A DNA stretch of 64,000 bases from Schizochytrium sp. CCTCC M209059 (lineage: Eukaryota > Sar > Bigyra > Thraustochytrida > Thraustochytriidae): positions 166,348-230,347 of the forward strand of contig KN805382.1 in the NCBI GenBank assembly GCA_000818945.1, in the 5' to 3' direction. The translations under genes were made by a program, and so were the position numbers. Numbering within the stretch: position 1 is the first letter of the stretch; each line of letters begins with the position of its first letter. This document shows, piece after piece, positions 53,575-64,000 of the stretch. The notes beneath the pieces were generated by a model that was not told the DNA's origin, made no database searches, and saw nothing but the letters and a program-made list of their open reading frames with translations.

Positions 53575-54990
53575 CTAGGCGTCAGTGTCGTCTGCGGCGC
53601 CGTCTGCTCCGTCTTGCTTGAGGACAGCAAGCTCGTTGCGCAGCCACTCTTCATTTTCGAGAGCGGCAATCTTGGCTTGTAGCTCCTTGACCTTTTGCTC
53701 AAAGGCGGCAATTTGCCTGGCCTTGTCATCAATGTCGGCGCGAAGAGCTTCGACCTCGTCTGAGGCGTGGCCTGCAGAGAGTCTGTCGACCTCGTCGAGT
53801 AGGAAACGAATGTCACGATCGGCCTCCTCGCGCACTGCGGCCGCTGCTGCCTTTGTGGTGGCTTCCTGTGCTTTGCTCCTTCTCTCGAATTCTTGAAGAA
53901 CGAGCAGGGCGAAGCTTCGGGAACAGTGCCGACGAATGTGGTCAAAGACTTCTTTTGTGAGCTCATTCGTGACGGGAATCTCTTCGCGCAGCTTGGCAAT
54001 AAGCGCGAGAGCCTCTTCAGAGAGAGCAGGGGTCGAAGTCACCGCCGATACGGAAGCTCGATGGTGATGGTATTTTGCCATGGGCGGCCTGGCAGACGCA
54101 TGCAATTGAGAAGAAGCGGATGAGCTTGCCGAGGAGGCCGAAGACCGACGGCGTCGATGCGAGGTCTGTTGAGAATGTTTCTCCAGCAACTTTTCGGACG
54201 CGTCGACATGGAGGCCCTCCTCGTCGTCGAGTGCGCTGTCGTGCGTCTTTGCATGGCGACCATAGAGAAGAGACCTGTTCGCATGTTTTGATTGATTGCC
54301 TTGTGAGGAGGGGGGTGCGGCCTGGCGAGAATTGTCTTCCGAAGCAGTGGCAACATTTCTGGGAGAGGGCTTTGTTTTGGTTACGCGTTTGGCCTCTTGT
54401 TTTGGCGTCTTTTCTACATGCTTGGACATGCCGTCTTCGTCAACTTGGACAAAGGACTTGGGGAATATACCGGAGGCGGCTGTCCGCGCGCTTTTTCCAA
54501 AGTACCACGCCTGTTGATGACCGAGCACGATGACTTTGTCGCCGACTTGAAGTTCGAGACCGGATGGGACCTTTTGGCTGGCTGGATCAAAGGGGTAAAG
54601 GGCATGCGCAGGTGTGGAGACGGACGCGGCAGTGAATCCAGGTGGCAGAGGAGATTTGTCTTTGGCTAATTTTGCGCCTTTGTGCTTTTCTTCGGCCATG
54701 CCAGGGTCTAAAGTGCCGTGTTTTGCTTCCTCTTCTTGGTCTTTCTCCTCTTCTTCTTGATCTCCTTCTCCTTTTGATGCCTTTTTGGTAAAGCTGAGGA
54801 CGTTTTTCTCGAGCCACACCGGCGAGCCATCCTGTTCGAGGCGGCCATAATATGCAGTCTTGTACTCGTGCGTGAGTCTGACAAGACTGCCTTTGCGAAC
54901 GCGCTGCCGCGGTTCCTGGGACCCTGGCACACCGAGCGCCAGACAGTCCTCTGCAACGCGCGCGCGCACGGGCTTAATGACGTGCGCCAT
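53575..54990 (-). CDS. SH3-domain protein with C-terminal coiled coil
   Basis: 471 residues from ATG 54990 (the open frame extends upstream only with a GTG). An SH3 domain is visible at about 133-190: AHALYPFDPAS (the ALYPF motif), GLELQVGDKVIVLG, AWYFGKS and GIFPKSFVQV, which is the full set of SH3 landmarks. An earlier segment (about 33-65: GSLVRLTHEYKTAYYGRLEQDGSPVWLEKNV, in two parts) looks like a second, diverged SH3-like fold. The middle is Ser/His/Lys-rich and disordered. About 355-465 is helical, with a C-terminal coiled coil (VDRLSAGHASDEVEALRADID; AAFEQKVKELQAKIAALEN). SH3 domains bind proline motifs in cytoskeletal and endocytic proteins. A scaffold role is inference. Single exon. 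Confidence 0.85.
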   Translation of the reverse strand: MAHVIKPVRARVAEDCLALGVPGSQEPRQRVRKGSLVRLTHEYKTAYYGRLEQDGSPVWLEKNVLSFTKKASKGEGDQEEEEKDQEEEAKHGTLDPGMAEEKHKGAKLAKDKSPLPPGFTAASVSTPAHALYPFDPASQKVPSGLELQVGDKVIVLGHQQAWYFGKSARTAASGIFPKSFVQVDEDGMSKHVEKTPKQEAKRVTKTKPSPRNVATASEDNSRQAAPPSSQGNQSKHANRSLLYGRHAKTHDSALDDEEGLHVDASEKLLEKHSQQTSHRRRRSSASSASSSASSQLHASARPPMAKYHHHRASVSAVTSTPALSEEALALIAKLREEIPVTNELTKEVFDHIRRHCSRSFALLVLQEFERRSKAQEATTKAAAAAVREEADRDIRFLLDEVDRLSAGHASDEVEALRADIDDKARQIAAFEQKVKELQAKIAALENEEWLRNELAVLKQDGADGAADDTDA

Positions 54991-56765
54991 GTGCCCTCGT
55001 GGGTGTGATGGATGTATGGTCTGCTGACGATTGTCTGCTTCTCGGCAGACAAACAAGCAAGGGTTGGCTAAGCAGCTAGGTCGCACGTGGTTCCCGCTGC
55101 AATGTGTGTGGGCAAAAGGTGTGTGTGTGTATGCGTGTGTGTTCTAGAGTGCAGTGTGTCGGAAAACAAAGGAAAACTTTACTAATTGGACATCACGGGC
55201 AGGCTGCACCTGAGGGTTTTATGAGCGATGCTTGGCTCGACTGTCGACCGTAGGTAAATCCAGCAATTGGCGCGGCAACTATATCTCGCATTATGAAAAT
55301 TGCAGATGGTTTCCCAATGCAGCCAGGCAAACGCGCACGCGCGCTTTGCATCGCGAGGGGACTTGGCCTTTTCAGAGAGCCGAGCTCTTTTTTTTTTCTG
55401 TTTGACTCAACGGCTCAAGTGGGTGCGCAAGCGCGCACGTTCGCGCACCGAGCTTTCTCTCCTGCAAAGCACACACCTCCCCCGGTGAGAACGTCATCGG
55501 TGAATACATGTGCAAAAAGGCCGCTCGCGCATGTCCCGAAAGAACCGAGGAAGCGGCCGTGCCGCCAGAGCAGCCAGATCGGAAAGCCCAAGAGAAGCTC
55601 GTGTAGCGGGCAAGAGCAGCAAGAACAAGCAGCCGAACTCTTGTTCGCTTCGCGGCTTTTGACTTGTAGCGCCTGAGCGGCGTGAGGACTATGGTCTGAC
55701 TGCTGATCGATGCGGTCTCCTTTGTGGCGACCAAGGTCCAGGCGTACCTGCACCCCGAGGCAGCGCGACGACAGCTCGCAGAAGGCGCGACGACGGCAAC
55801 ACGGAAGACTTGCAGCGGGCCTTTATGTAGCCTTGGCTTCGACCGCCGCGTGAACGACGGCGGCCCCATGAAAGAAACACTAGCCAATGGTCCAGCTATC
55901 GGCGCTGGCGCTGCCACCTCGGTGGGTCATGATCCTTCCGGCAAGGTTCAAGGCTCTCAGGAACAGCGACAGCTCGTTCAAGAATAGACTGACCACCCTA
56001 GTTGGTTTAGCAGTCTAGGAGAAAGTGTCGTGATTTGCGCATGAGCGCTGAGTTGATGACGATGTCGTGGCCTTTGAAAAGCAGAATCGGGCCTCTTGTG
56101 CAGCAATTTGCATATGCCCAGGGTCACTGACGTCTGACACGAGCTTTTCCGCAGCTGTTTGCTGGTGGAAGCGCTCGTGCAATCACACATTTTCTTTCAT
56201 AATATATAATCAAGTCTTTTCCCTTTGTTCATTTTCCAAGACTTTGCAAGATGTTGGGTTTTTCACCATTTGGGATTCGTACTGTCGCTTCCTGCCTCAT
56301 TTTATTTTCAAAACTTGTGGCAATTGATTTCGCAACGCGAGGGCGACACCTGCGTGAGGTAGGTGCTCTTGGACAAGGAACAAAGTCACCTCAAGAAAGT
56401 TTAAGACCATGTCCATTGAGAGCAAGAAGAACGATAAAGTGGGCACAACTTGCATTCAACTGCCAAGGACAATCGAAGGTCTCTCTCCCACAAACGTGGC
56501 GGCATTCGCAATCTCTCGTGTTCTCTCTCTACCTTGATTTTCGATAGAAAGATGCTGTACTTTACCGACATCCTCTCCGCTCGCTCTATCGCAATCAGGA
56601 GGCTGCGAGAGACAATCGGCAAGGAAATAGCAAGACTTTTGTGATCAAGAGAAGGAGGTGATGATGAGCATGGTCTGGTCTCGAATTTGGACGACCAGGA
56701 ACAGAGCAAAAAGAAAGGATGGGTGGGGTTTTGAGGGGGGGAATAGTGGAGATCTGCAGTTATAT
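54991..56765. other. Intergenic region, SH3 gene to eL43
   Basis: A 1.8-kb interval. 54991-55180 is the SH3-gene 5' flank, with GTGTGT repeats near 55100-55142. Candidate splice sites and short frames on the minus strand near 55400-55900 do not add up to a recognisable protein. The part to 56765 is AT-richer and forms the 3' flank of eL43. Confidence 0.45.
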
Positions 56766-57460
56766 TTATGCGAGACGCTCGGCGTTCCTCTTGACACGGG
56801 TGAGCGTGGTCCGGACATCGGCGGCCGCTGGTGTGCTGAGAACGTAGGCACCACCTGCCATGCGCTTCTTGCACGCACGGCAGTCCCAGATGCCGACAGC
56901 CTTGCGCTTGACGGTCATCTTGCCGCAGAACGGGCACTCATACTTGGAGTGCTGCGAGATCTCAATACCCTTGATGATCTTACGGAGCGAGGCACCGTAA
57001 CGGGTACCGAACTTGCCGACAATGCCGGCCTTCTTCGTGCGCTTGCCCTGTATAAAGAACGCGTTTCAGTCATTTTGCGTCTCGTCAGTCACCTTGTTCA
57101 AGCTCTTTTCGACCTCTGCCTCCGCCTCCGCCTCCTGTTCCCTTTCCGAAGCGAGCGCTCAGACAATAAAAAGGACGCCAGCAAGACCACGGCAGCGTAC
57201 GTGCACGTCTGACACCTTGCTTCTCCTTCGCGTCCTCATCGCCTGCGGCCTGCTGCCCGCTCGTTCACCCCGTCCACCAACCAGCGAGCGGTGCGCCTGT
57301 GCATCATCATCATCGCCGGCCAGCCAGCCAATCCATCCATCCAAGCGCCCCTCCAAGCACCTCCGACCCGCTCCTCGCCGCGACCGGCGCGCGACCTCGA
57401 CGGCCGGCTGCGGCTCCGCGCCGCGCCGCGCCGCGCCGCGCCTCGCCGCGCACGTACCAT
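56766..57460 (-). CDS. RPL37A: 60S ribosomal protein eL43 (L37A), two exons
   Basis: Cytosolic large-subunit ribosomal protein eL43. Exon 1 is only the start codon (57458-57460, ATG followed at once by donor GTACGT), the intron is 57048-57457 (410 nt, acceptor TACAG), and exon 2 is 56766-57047, ending TAA. The protein is 94 residues, close to the usual ~92. It begins MGKRTKKAGIVGKFGTRYG and contains the zinc ribbon CPFCGK ... CRACKK (C-x2-C-x14-C-x2-C), followed by AGGAYVLSTPAA. These features are unmistakable. Exon 2 is codon-biased like the other highly expressed genes. A telomere-repeat-like sequence (CTAGGGTTAGGG, near 57680) lies about 220 bp upstream of the start codon. In plants such motifs occur in ribosomal protein promoters; here the role is only suggested. 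Confidence 0.96.
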
Positions 57461-60400
57461 TGTTGACGACGGAGAGGCGAAGGCTGCGTCTGCTCGCGAG
57501 CTAACCTCGTTTGGTCTTCTGCCCGCCGCCTCTGGCCTCCCTTGCCGCCCTGCTTCGCGCCTTCCTCCCCTTGCTCTCCTTTCTCCCCTCTGCCGCCCCG
57601 CCTCTCCGCGCCCTGCTTGCGCCCTTGCAAGCAGTGGCCGCGAGCAAAGGGGCCCATCGGAGGAAGGGGCCTATCGGGCTAGGGTTAGGGCTTTGCAGGT
57701 GGGCAGCTGGCGCTGGGAGAGAGCAGGCGGAGAGGGGGAAAGCAGGGAGCGAGGAGGGGCGGAGGAGGGCGGCCGCGCACCCTGCCCTCCCGCGTTGGAG
57801 AAGGGCCTGGGAGGGGAGGGGAGGGAAGAGAAGGGATGGGATGGGATGGGATGTGATGGGATGGTGGAGAAGGGATGACGTTGATTTGGGAGACGGAGTG
57901 GGTAGTCTTGGTCTTTGTGCGATGTTGCGAAGAGAAAGAATCTTTGAGCTCAAGAATGTGCTCTCCACGGACGAAGGTCTTGAGACGAAGTAAGATTTTG
58001 GTGGCGAAGATCCAGCAAGTTACAAGAGACTTCTTGCGATTGCTATGCACTTCACTTGCGTACTATGTGTCTACTGAGGGTCGGTTTTCTGCCTTCCTTA
58101 TCCTTCTGAGCCAGAAAGCGCAGCAGAGCGAAATGCTGTGCTTGAAAGCATCTGAGTGCAGTGCGTGCTCCCTCGCAAATAGAGCAGGAAGAGTGTTCGC
58201 ACGAAGAAATAGATGTAAGATGAGAGGACTTGGTCTGTTGCGAGTAAAAGAATACAGCGGCCTTGCATACTGCAGCTAGCATTTCACGTGGAAAGTAAGG
58301 CATTGGAAAATCCAATTGCTCCCTATCAAACCTTGACGATATTTGCAGCTTTTAAGTGAATAGGTCGAACATGGTAGAAAGTGCGAGATTTATGCATCGT
58401 TAGTATGAGTTCACCACGGACAAGAAGCTTGATTTTATACAGAAGGTGTCGTTTCTCAAAAGATTCATCGAAAGTATTGCCCGAACTTTCCATTTTTAGC
58501 CACCAGATGCAGTTTACTGTAGCAGAAAAAACCTCCGCTATTCCAGAGACGCAGATTGAGTCTTTATTCTAAATACTCGCTCACCAGAATAAGAGATAAG
58601 AGAAAACTTGCCAATTGTCATTTGTATTGCCAGGTTTGCACTGGCTAACGTCTCGGTTTCCGGAGGAGAATTCTCGACGAGAAATGTAGCGGCGTCACGC
58701 ATTGGCTTTCCGTCAAAGAATACCCTGCCGTGCCCTGCCTTGAGGCACTTCAACAAACGAGATCGACGAACTTCAGCGTCACAGGCATCGTCGATTCTAT
58801 CTGGTCAAAACAACATTTGCAGATTTCAAGCCCACAGCATTCGGCGCCAGCGAGCTATGAGACTGCGATTGTTCTCGAGGAGTTACACTGTGCAATATTG
58901 CGAGATACCGCTGCTCTGTGATCAAGATCCACACAAAGTGCCGCTCGAGGCGCGCGCGCAATGTGCTTTCTTCTCAATCTTCTCTTTCCGTCAACGGAGA
59001 GGGGGCCTTCGTTGCTTCAAAAAATGGGACGATGCCCTCGGGAAAAGCACCGGCCGGGACATGAGACAAGCTCAAATGAAGGATTTACGCTGTCAGCGAA
59101 CAAGGGCTTACGAGCTCACTGTACAACAGCATTCGCCAGCCAAGACGCTGCTTGAGAGTGAATATCCACTTTGCGCCCCAGGTAACCCACCACCGGAAAC
59201 GAAATCGAGGTACTTTCGGTGCTTGCGATGTCAACATCAAGTCTTGAGTAGCGGACTTCGGAAGGTGCGTTGAGCTTTGTTCCATGCGAGCACATTCCAA
59301 CGATTCGCAATGGGAACAGCGCACTCGGCTCGAGGTGTTATGCACGCTTCCCGGATGCAAACAGAAACGCTCCCTAACTTCCCCGTGTACAACAGGTTGG
59401 TGCGCTTCATGACGTCGCGCTCCGTCCCTCCCTTCCTGCCTGCCTCCCTCCCTTCTCCCTCACTCACCAACTCACTCCCTCGCTGTCATTTAACGCCTCG
59501 TTCTCTCCATTTGCCCCACCCCAACCCTAACTACATGGCAACTAGGAGTTGCGTGTCTAACGTCAGCGCGTTGCGTCTGCGTTCTTGCAGCACGCTCTCT
59601 ATCGACAGGCTTGCTTCCCCCGATCGCGAGCAATCGCGCCGCCAGCCTTGTGCTGGTCGCGCCGACGACCTCTGCCGTCGCGCCTCGTCTGGGCGTGCGG
59701 CTGGCGAGCCCAATCGCCGCTCAAGCTCGAGCTCAAGCTCAAGCGCAGTAGCTCGAGGTCGGCGCGGCACGGCGGTGGCGGCGGGTCGCCCCCAGACGAA
59801 GGTCTCTCCGTGGGTGCCGCCTCCCACCGCAGAAGGGGACCCCGCCCAACAACACAATGAAGATCCCCGCCGCCCACCATGACAGAGGAAACCTTCCTCT
59901 CCTTCCTCCTGGCTAGCTGGTCGGGTCCCAAAGAAGTTCTTTTCTTTCTTTCCGTGCCTCCTCCCGCCAGGCCGACGGCGAGGCGAGGCGAGGCGAGGCG
60001 AGGCGAGGCGAGGAAAGACAAGTTCTTCGTCCCCCTTTTCTATTCCCGTAACATTCTCTCTGCTTTCTTCCCTTTTTTTTTCATTCTTTTTCTTTTCTGA
60101 TCTTTTCTTTTCCTTTCTTTTGCTGGGCAGGCCAACTCGATTTCGCCAAAAGACGCGCCCGGCTTCCATGTTGGACACGTGCTACGACTGCGGGCGTGGT
60201 GCTGGAAGACGGAAGGCGCCGTCTGACGGTCTCACTGCGCGCGCGTCCGACCCGGCAGCGCAAGGATTGGAAAGAGAAAGAATGAATGAATGAGCGAAGG
60301 GAGAGACTGGCCCAAGGCGGCCCGACACGATCAGCGCTCTCTGTGGCCGCCGCTGCTGCGGCGACCGCAGGTGCTGGGCACAACAGAGCGTCAGGCGCGG

Positions 60401-63400
60401 CAGCCTACAGCCGGCCAACGTGCAGGTGAGAAATCGTCGGCGAGGCCGTCAGGAACGCCGCTATGCATGCAGAGCAGTGCGCGAGAGCGGTGACGTTTCT
60501 TTTTCTTTTTCCCCAACTACGCTTTTTTCTTCTTCCCCTTTTCGAGTTCCTATTTCCCCAGAACGACTGTGGAGCGGTGTGGTTTGGTGTGGAGATAAGA
60601 GGAGGACCCTTTTCATTGTTGTTTTCTTTTCTTTTCTTTTTTTCTTTTCTTTTCTTTTTTCTTTTCTCTGCTCCTCCCTTTCCTCCCCTCCCTTCCTCCC
60701 CTCGGTGCTCTTCGCTCTCGCCGCCATCGCCTTCGCCTAATACGCCCTTCTCGCGCACTGCGCCCTTCTCGCCGCGTCGGCTCGCCTCGCCTCGCCTCGC
60801 CTCCGCAGGTCCGGGCCCGCGCGCGCCAGGCAACCAGCCGCAGCCAGCTAGCCAGGTGCAGTTGCGTCGATCTTTTCTCCCCTGCAGCCAGCACGGACCC
60901 TCGGAGGCACGGAGCTCGCGTCGCCCGCCCTTCAAGTTGCCGCGCCGCGCGCCCAGCCCGCGACTCGAGTCGACTCGACTCGACCCGACTCGCCCCGACT
61001 CCAGGCGAAGCGACGCGACGCGACGCGAGTCGACGCGAGTCGACGCGAGGACCGAGAGAGCGCCGCGGCTCGTCGCCTATCGCCTCGGCGGGCGGCACAG
61101 AGCGGCAAAGCGCGGATGGCTAGTCTGCACAATCTGGTGAGGCGAAGCGAAGAAAGAAATGAGGACGTCAGTTGACCATCGCGGGCGCCTGTCGGTCTCG
61201 CTCCTTCGCTCTTTCGCTCTTTTCGATCGCAGGATCGTTCGTGCGATCGTGCCCTGCTTGGTTCCTTCGTTCGTTCGTTCGTTCGTGCGTGCGTGCGTTT
61301 GCGCCTCGCCAGAGCGCGCAGTGCATGAGCAGGCCACTGCAACGGGCCCGGCGGGCTGTGCCTGTTGGGTCACGAGATTGGCCAGATGGAACGAAGGCAG
61401 GGAAGGTTCAACTTACCAGGCACTTGCCATGCAGGCGCCAAGACAGCTCGCTAGCTAGCTAGCTGGCTGCAGCAGGCAGCAATCGCAGTGCAGCTCGCGC
61501 CCGCACGCTGCAGCTGCAGCTGGTTGCTGCCGCCTCGCAAGAGGCAGAAGCCGTGGGTCTGTCCCGACCGCGCCGCGCTGGCCGGACTTCCGGGTCCCGG
61601 GCCCCGGACTAGGAAAGAGCGGCACGGCGGCGGCGGCGGCCGGACCAAGTCGGCCGGGAGATGCGAAGAGGTGCTCGAAGAGGAGGAAAATTAGGGGTGA
61701 AGTGGGCAAGGCGCGCAGGCGGGTAGACAGGCAGGGAGGCAGGCAGACTGACAGAAGCCAGGCTAGAGATACGAAACGGTCGGCCGTCACTGTCGATGGC
61801 TGGCAGGCTGGCGTGGCACAGCACGGCACGCGTTGCTGGGGTGGAGAGACGGCGAGTATGCTGCTGGCACGGCTGACGGCTGCAAGAACAAAAAGGAAAG
61901 AAAGGAAGGAAAGGAGCCTTTATGGGACCGTTTGGTCTTCATCTTATTGGCAGCTGTCAGATGAGTGAGATGAAAGCTGAAGTGAACGGTATTCTAACGC
62001 TGGCTTGCTTACAATCATGGCTACGGCCTGGTGGGTGACCCCGGTCGGCCACTAGTTCCTAGTCAAGTAACGCTCGCTGCGTTGCGCGGCGTCCAAGCCC
62101 CACGCGAGCGCCAATCTCTCGATTGCTCGCGAGGAAAGCTTGCTACCAGCTGCAGCAGTCAGCCAGGAAAAAAAAAAAGAAAAAAAAAAAAGGAGGAAGT
62201 CTGAGGTTCACTTTATTGTACCAGCCAGCCAACAAGTCGGCAAGCCAACCATGTTATTATTTGCAGCCCGCAGATACGCTCTTACAGCGCTCCATCAACA
62301 TACCGTGCCGCTATCACTCTCAATTGTCCGGGAATTCGTGCGATGCACCGTTTGGCGTTTCTTTGCCACGGCCACGAAGCTAGGGAGCTCATGTCTCGAA
62401 TATTCTTTTTCTTTCTTCTCATTTTTTCGTTTTTTTTAATTCGGTAGAACTTTTACTAGATGACGTAGGTAAGGCCTAGCAAGAAAAGAGCTCATCACAA
62501 TTCACAAATGCACAACAGCATGACCATCATGCCACAGCTCCACGATGCTACAACTTGAACTTGCCGAGGCAAATAAGCGCCTCTAGCGGTTGGATGGAGA
62601 GAGAGAGGCGCCGCGCTACCGCCCGTGACCGCAGTCGCTGGCTCAGGCCGGCGGTAAGGCAGGTAGACAAACAAGCAGTGCAGGCAGGCCAGGCGCGTAC
62701 GAAGAGGGCTTTTGCAAAGAAGAAGGAGTTAGATCGTGGTAAGGAAGAAAAGGGAAAAGGAAGAACTTGAAATTCGGCAGTAGCGGCGAAGAGACTCGCC
62801 ACGGTTGCGGCGGCCGTTCATTCCAATCAACCACGAGATGTATCCACGGCCGGCCTTGCTTTGTTGGGTGCTGCAGCGTGGTTGCCTGCCATTGATGCAG
62901 TCTTGACGCGACCGCCAAGACCTCGATTTGAGAGCAGTGGTCGGCCCGAACAATCAAACCTTCCGCATTCAGGGACCAAGGATCACGATGGTGCGGCACG
63001 GCACGACGTGTCAGGAAAATGAAAAGAGCGCCAACGTCATTCGCTTCGCTGCGCAAGCCAGCAAGCAAGCCTCTACGCTAGAGTGCCAAGCAATAGCAAG
63101 CAAACAAACAATCAAACAATCAAACAAATAAATGAGCTAACAGTCACTTTTTTCCACTAACGCCTACAGTAGCGCGATGCATACAACATCCGCGGATTTT
63201 ATTTGCAGCGCAGGGGCTGGTGCGTACGTTTTCGGTGATCCTAGCCGTCGTCTCCTTGATTTGTGGTGGTTCCCCTTGGAGCTCTGGCCTTCCCTCGCTT
63301 GCGATCTCGCTTCCTCTGCAAGGTCACGGTGTGCGCGCAGTAGCTGCAGACGCAGACGCAGAGCTGCCATGGAGCCACGGGTGGAGTATCGGGCGCAGCG

Positions 63401-64000
63401 GATGGACGGAGCGGGTGGAAGCGAGGGCCCTGGCGGGTGGACTTGGGTGGAAGGACCCCTCTCCATTTCCCTCCCTCCCTCTGCTGCGTGCCGTAGTCAG
63501 CGGCCGCAACTCGCAATAGCGACCACGGCTTGCAGCTGCAGCTTGCAAGCCCGAATGGATAACGAGCGAGAATACGACGCGGCAACGAGCTGATGGATCA
63601 TCCGACGTACTGACGAAAGCGCGCCTCGACCAGCACCAGAAAGGCTGGCTGCTGCCATGTCTGGTCCGAGCTTGGAAATTCGCGCGAGCGAGCGTCTTGT
63701 CTCGAGGAACTTGCAAGAAAAGCAGAAAACACACGCCTCGCCAGCTTGAGCTAGCTGCGCCGCTCGCTACCAGCGCGCAGGCAAACAAGCGCAAGCGAAA
63801 GCACGCCCGACGCATGCATGCGCGCACGCACGCACGCGCATGCATGCATGGCCGCACCAGCGCAGGGCGAGGCGAGGAGAGAGTGCGCGCTTGCTCTCAT
63901 CGCGTGCCTCAGCGCGAGCGCGGTGCACTCACTCCCTCCCTCCCTCCCTGCAAGCGCCCCGGCATCGGCCAGTCTTCGCGGCCCGGCCCGCCCCGCAGCC
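57461..64000. other. 6.5-kb region without a supported gene
   Basis: Begins with the eL43 5' flank, including a CTAGGGTTAGGG motif near 57680 and GGGAT repeats (57832-57862). About 57.95-59.3 kb is AT-richer and has two weakly similar minus-strand stretches (near 57950-57985 and 58400-58440). Beyond 59.4 kb it is GC-rich with many simple repeats: AACCCTAA near 59523, (GGCGA)n at 59978-60012, a CTCGC array (60783-60802), GACTCGA-type runs (60960-61055) and A-runs at 62166-62191. A possible first exon (ATG at 61116, followed by a GTGAGG donor) has no identifiable partner. Open frames are compositionally biased. Confidence 0.5.
59978..60012. repeat. (GGCGA)7 pentanucleotide repeat
   Basis: Seven GGCGA units. 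Its complement CTCGC recurs at 60783-60802, again showing repeated local use of one pentanucleotide motif. Confidence 0.93.

Noticed and set aside
55372..55917. Possible minus-strand spliced gene with a basic peptide (YKSKAAKRTRVR)
   Set aside because: A donor (GCAGGTACGC) and acceptor (GCTCAGGCG) can be drawn, but the joined peptide matches no organellar ribosomal or other protein I know.
56658..57212. Plus-strand frame of 184 codons over eL43
   Set aside because: It is the complement of eL43 exon 2 and part of its intron. The minus strand encodes a clear ribosomal protein.
58608..59273. 221-codon plus-strand frame in the AT-rich island
   Set aside because: No ordered domain or motif, and several alternative frames of similar quality on the other strand.
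61116..61142. ATGGCTAGTCTGCACAATCTG followed by GTGAGG, a possible first exon
   Set aside because: No convincing downstream exon or encoded family found, so not called as a gene.
1..64000. CRISPR arrays, insertion sequences, retroelement coding regions, tRNA genes
   Set aside because: Looked for direct repeats with unique spacers, transposase or reverse-transcriptase motifs, and T-loop sequences; none could be supported.

Overview
This window looks like nuclear DNA of an intron-poor, GC-rich microbial eukaryote. The genes are long, mostly single-exon and codon-biased. They include a nucleolar SURF6 protein, cytosolic ribosomal protein eL43 with a spliceosomal intron, a TBC Rab-GAP, a short-type ABCC transporter and PH/DysF/VASt and SH3 proteins. 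There is no bacterial operon layout. A thraustochytrid (Labyrinthulomycetes, Stramenopiles) is my best guess. It rests on gene style and content, not on a marker gene, so it is an inference.

Layout. 0-23 kb is gene-dense: a LURP-one/tubby-like protein (+), assembly gap 1 (878-1634), an LSD1/polyamine-oxidase-like flavoprotein (-, rebuilt here as two exons), an ABCC transporter (-), a large helical TPR-like protein (+), a class III alcohol dehydrogenase with a likely mitochondrial presequence (-), a SURF6 homologue (+), a 155-bp tandem repeat array, and an unrecognised coiled-coil protein (-). From 23.2 to 37.6 kb I find no credible gene. That stretch is full of homopolymers, tetra- and pentanucleotide repeats, inverted repeats and a diverged ~260-bp duplication. 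37.6-57.5 kb is gene-dense again: a PH-DysF-PH-VASt protein (+), a two-TM unknown (-), gap 3 (43905-44351), a large low-complexity protein (+), a frameshifted kinase-like remnant (+), a TBC-domain protein (+), an SH3/coiled-coil protein (-), and eL43 (-), whose first exon is just the start codon. 57.5-64 kb shows no supportable gene.

The genes do not form one pathway. Several concern membranes and lipid or vesicle traffic (ABCC, DysF/VASt, TBC, SH3); others are housekeeping genes (SURF6, eL43, ADH3) or a possible chromatin enzyme (LSD1-like). I do not see a defence island, transposon, CRISPR array or gene cluster that would make a clear new system. The most unusual signals are the LSD1-like enzyme with a histone-H1-like tail and no recognisable SWIRM, the PH-DysF-PH-VASt architecture, the stretched zinc loop of the ADH, the likely in-frame intron of the TPR gene, and the 14.5-kb repeat-rich gene desert.
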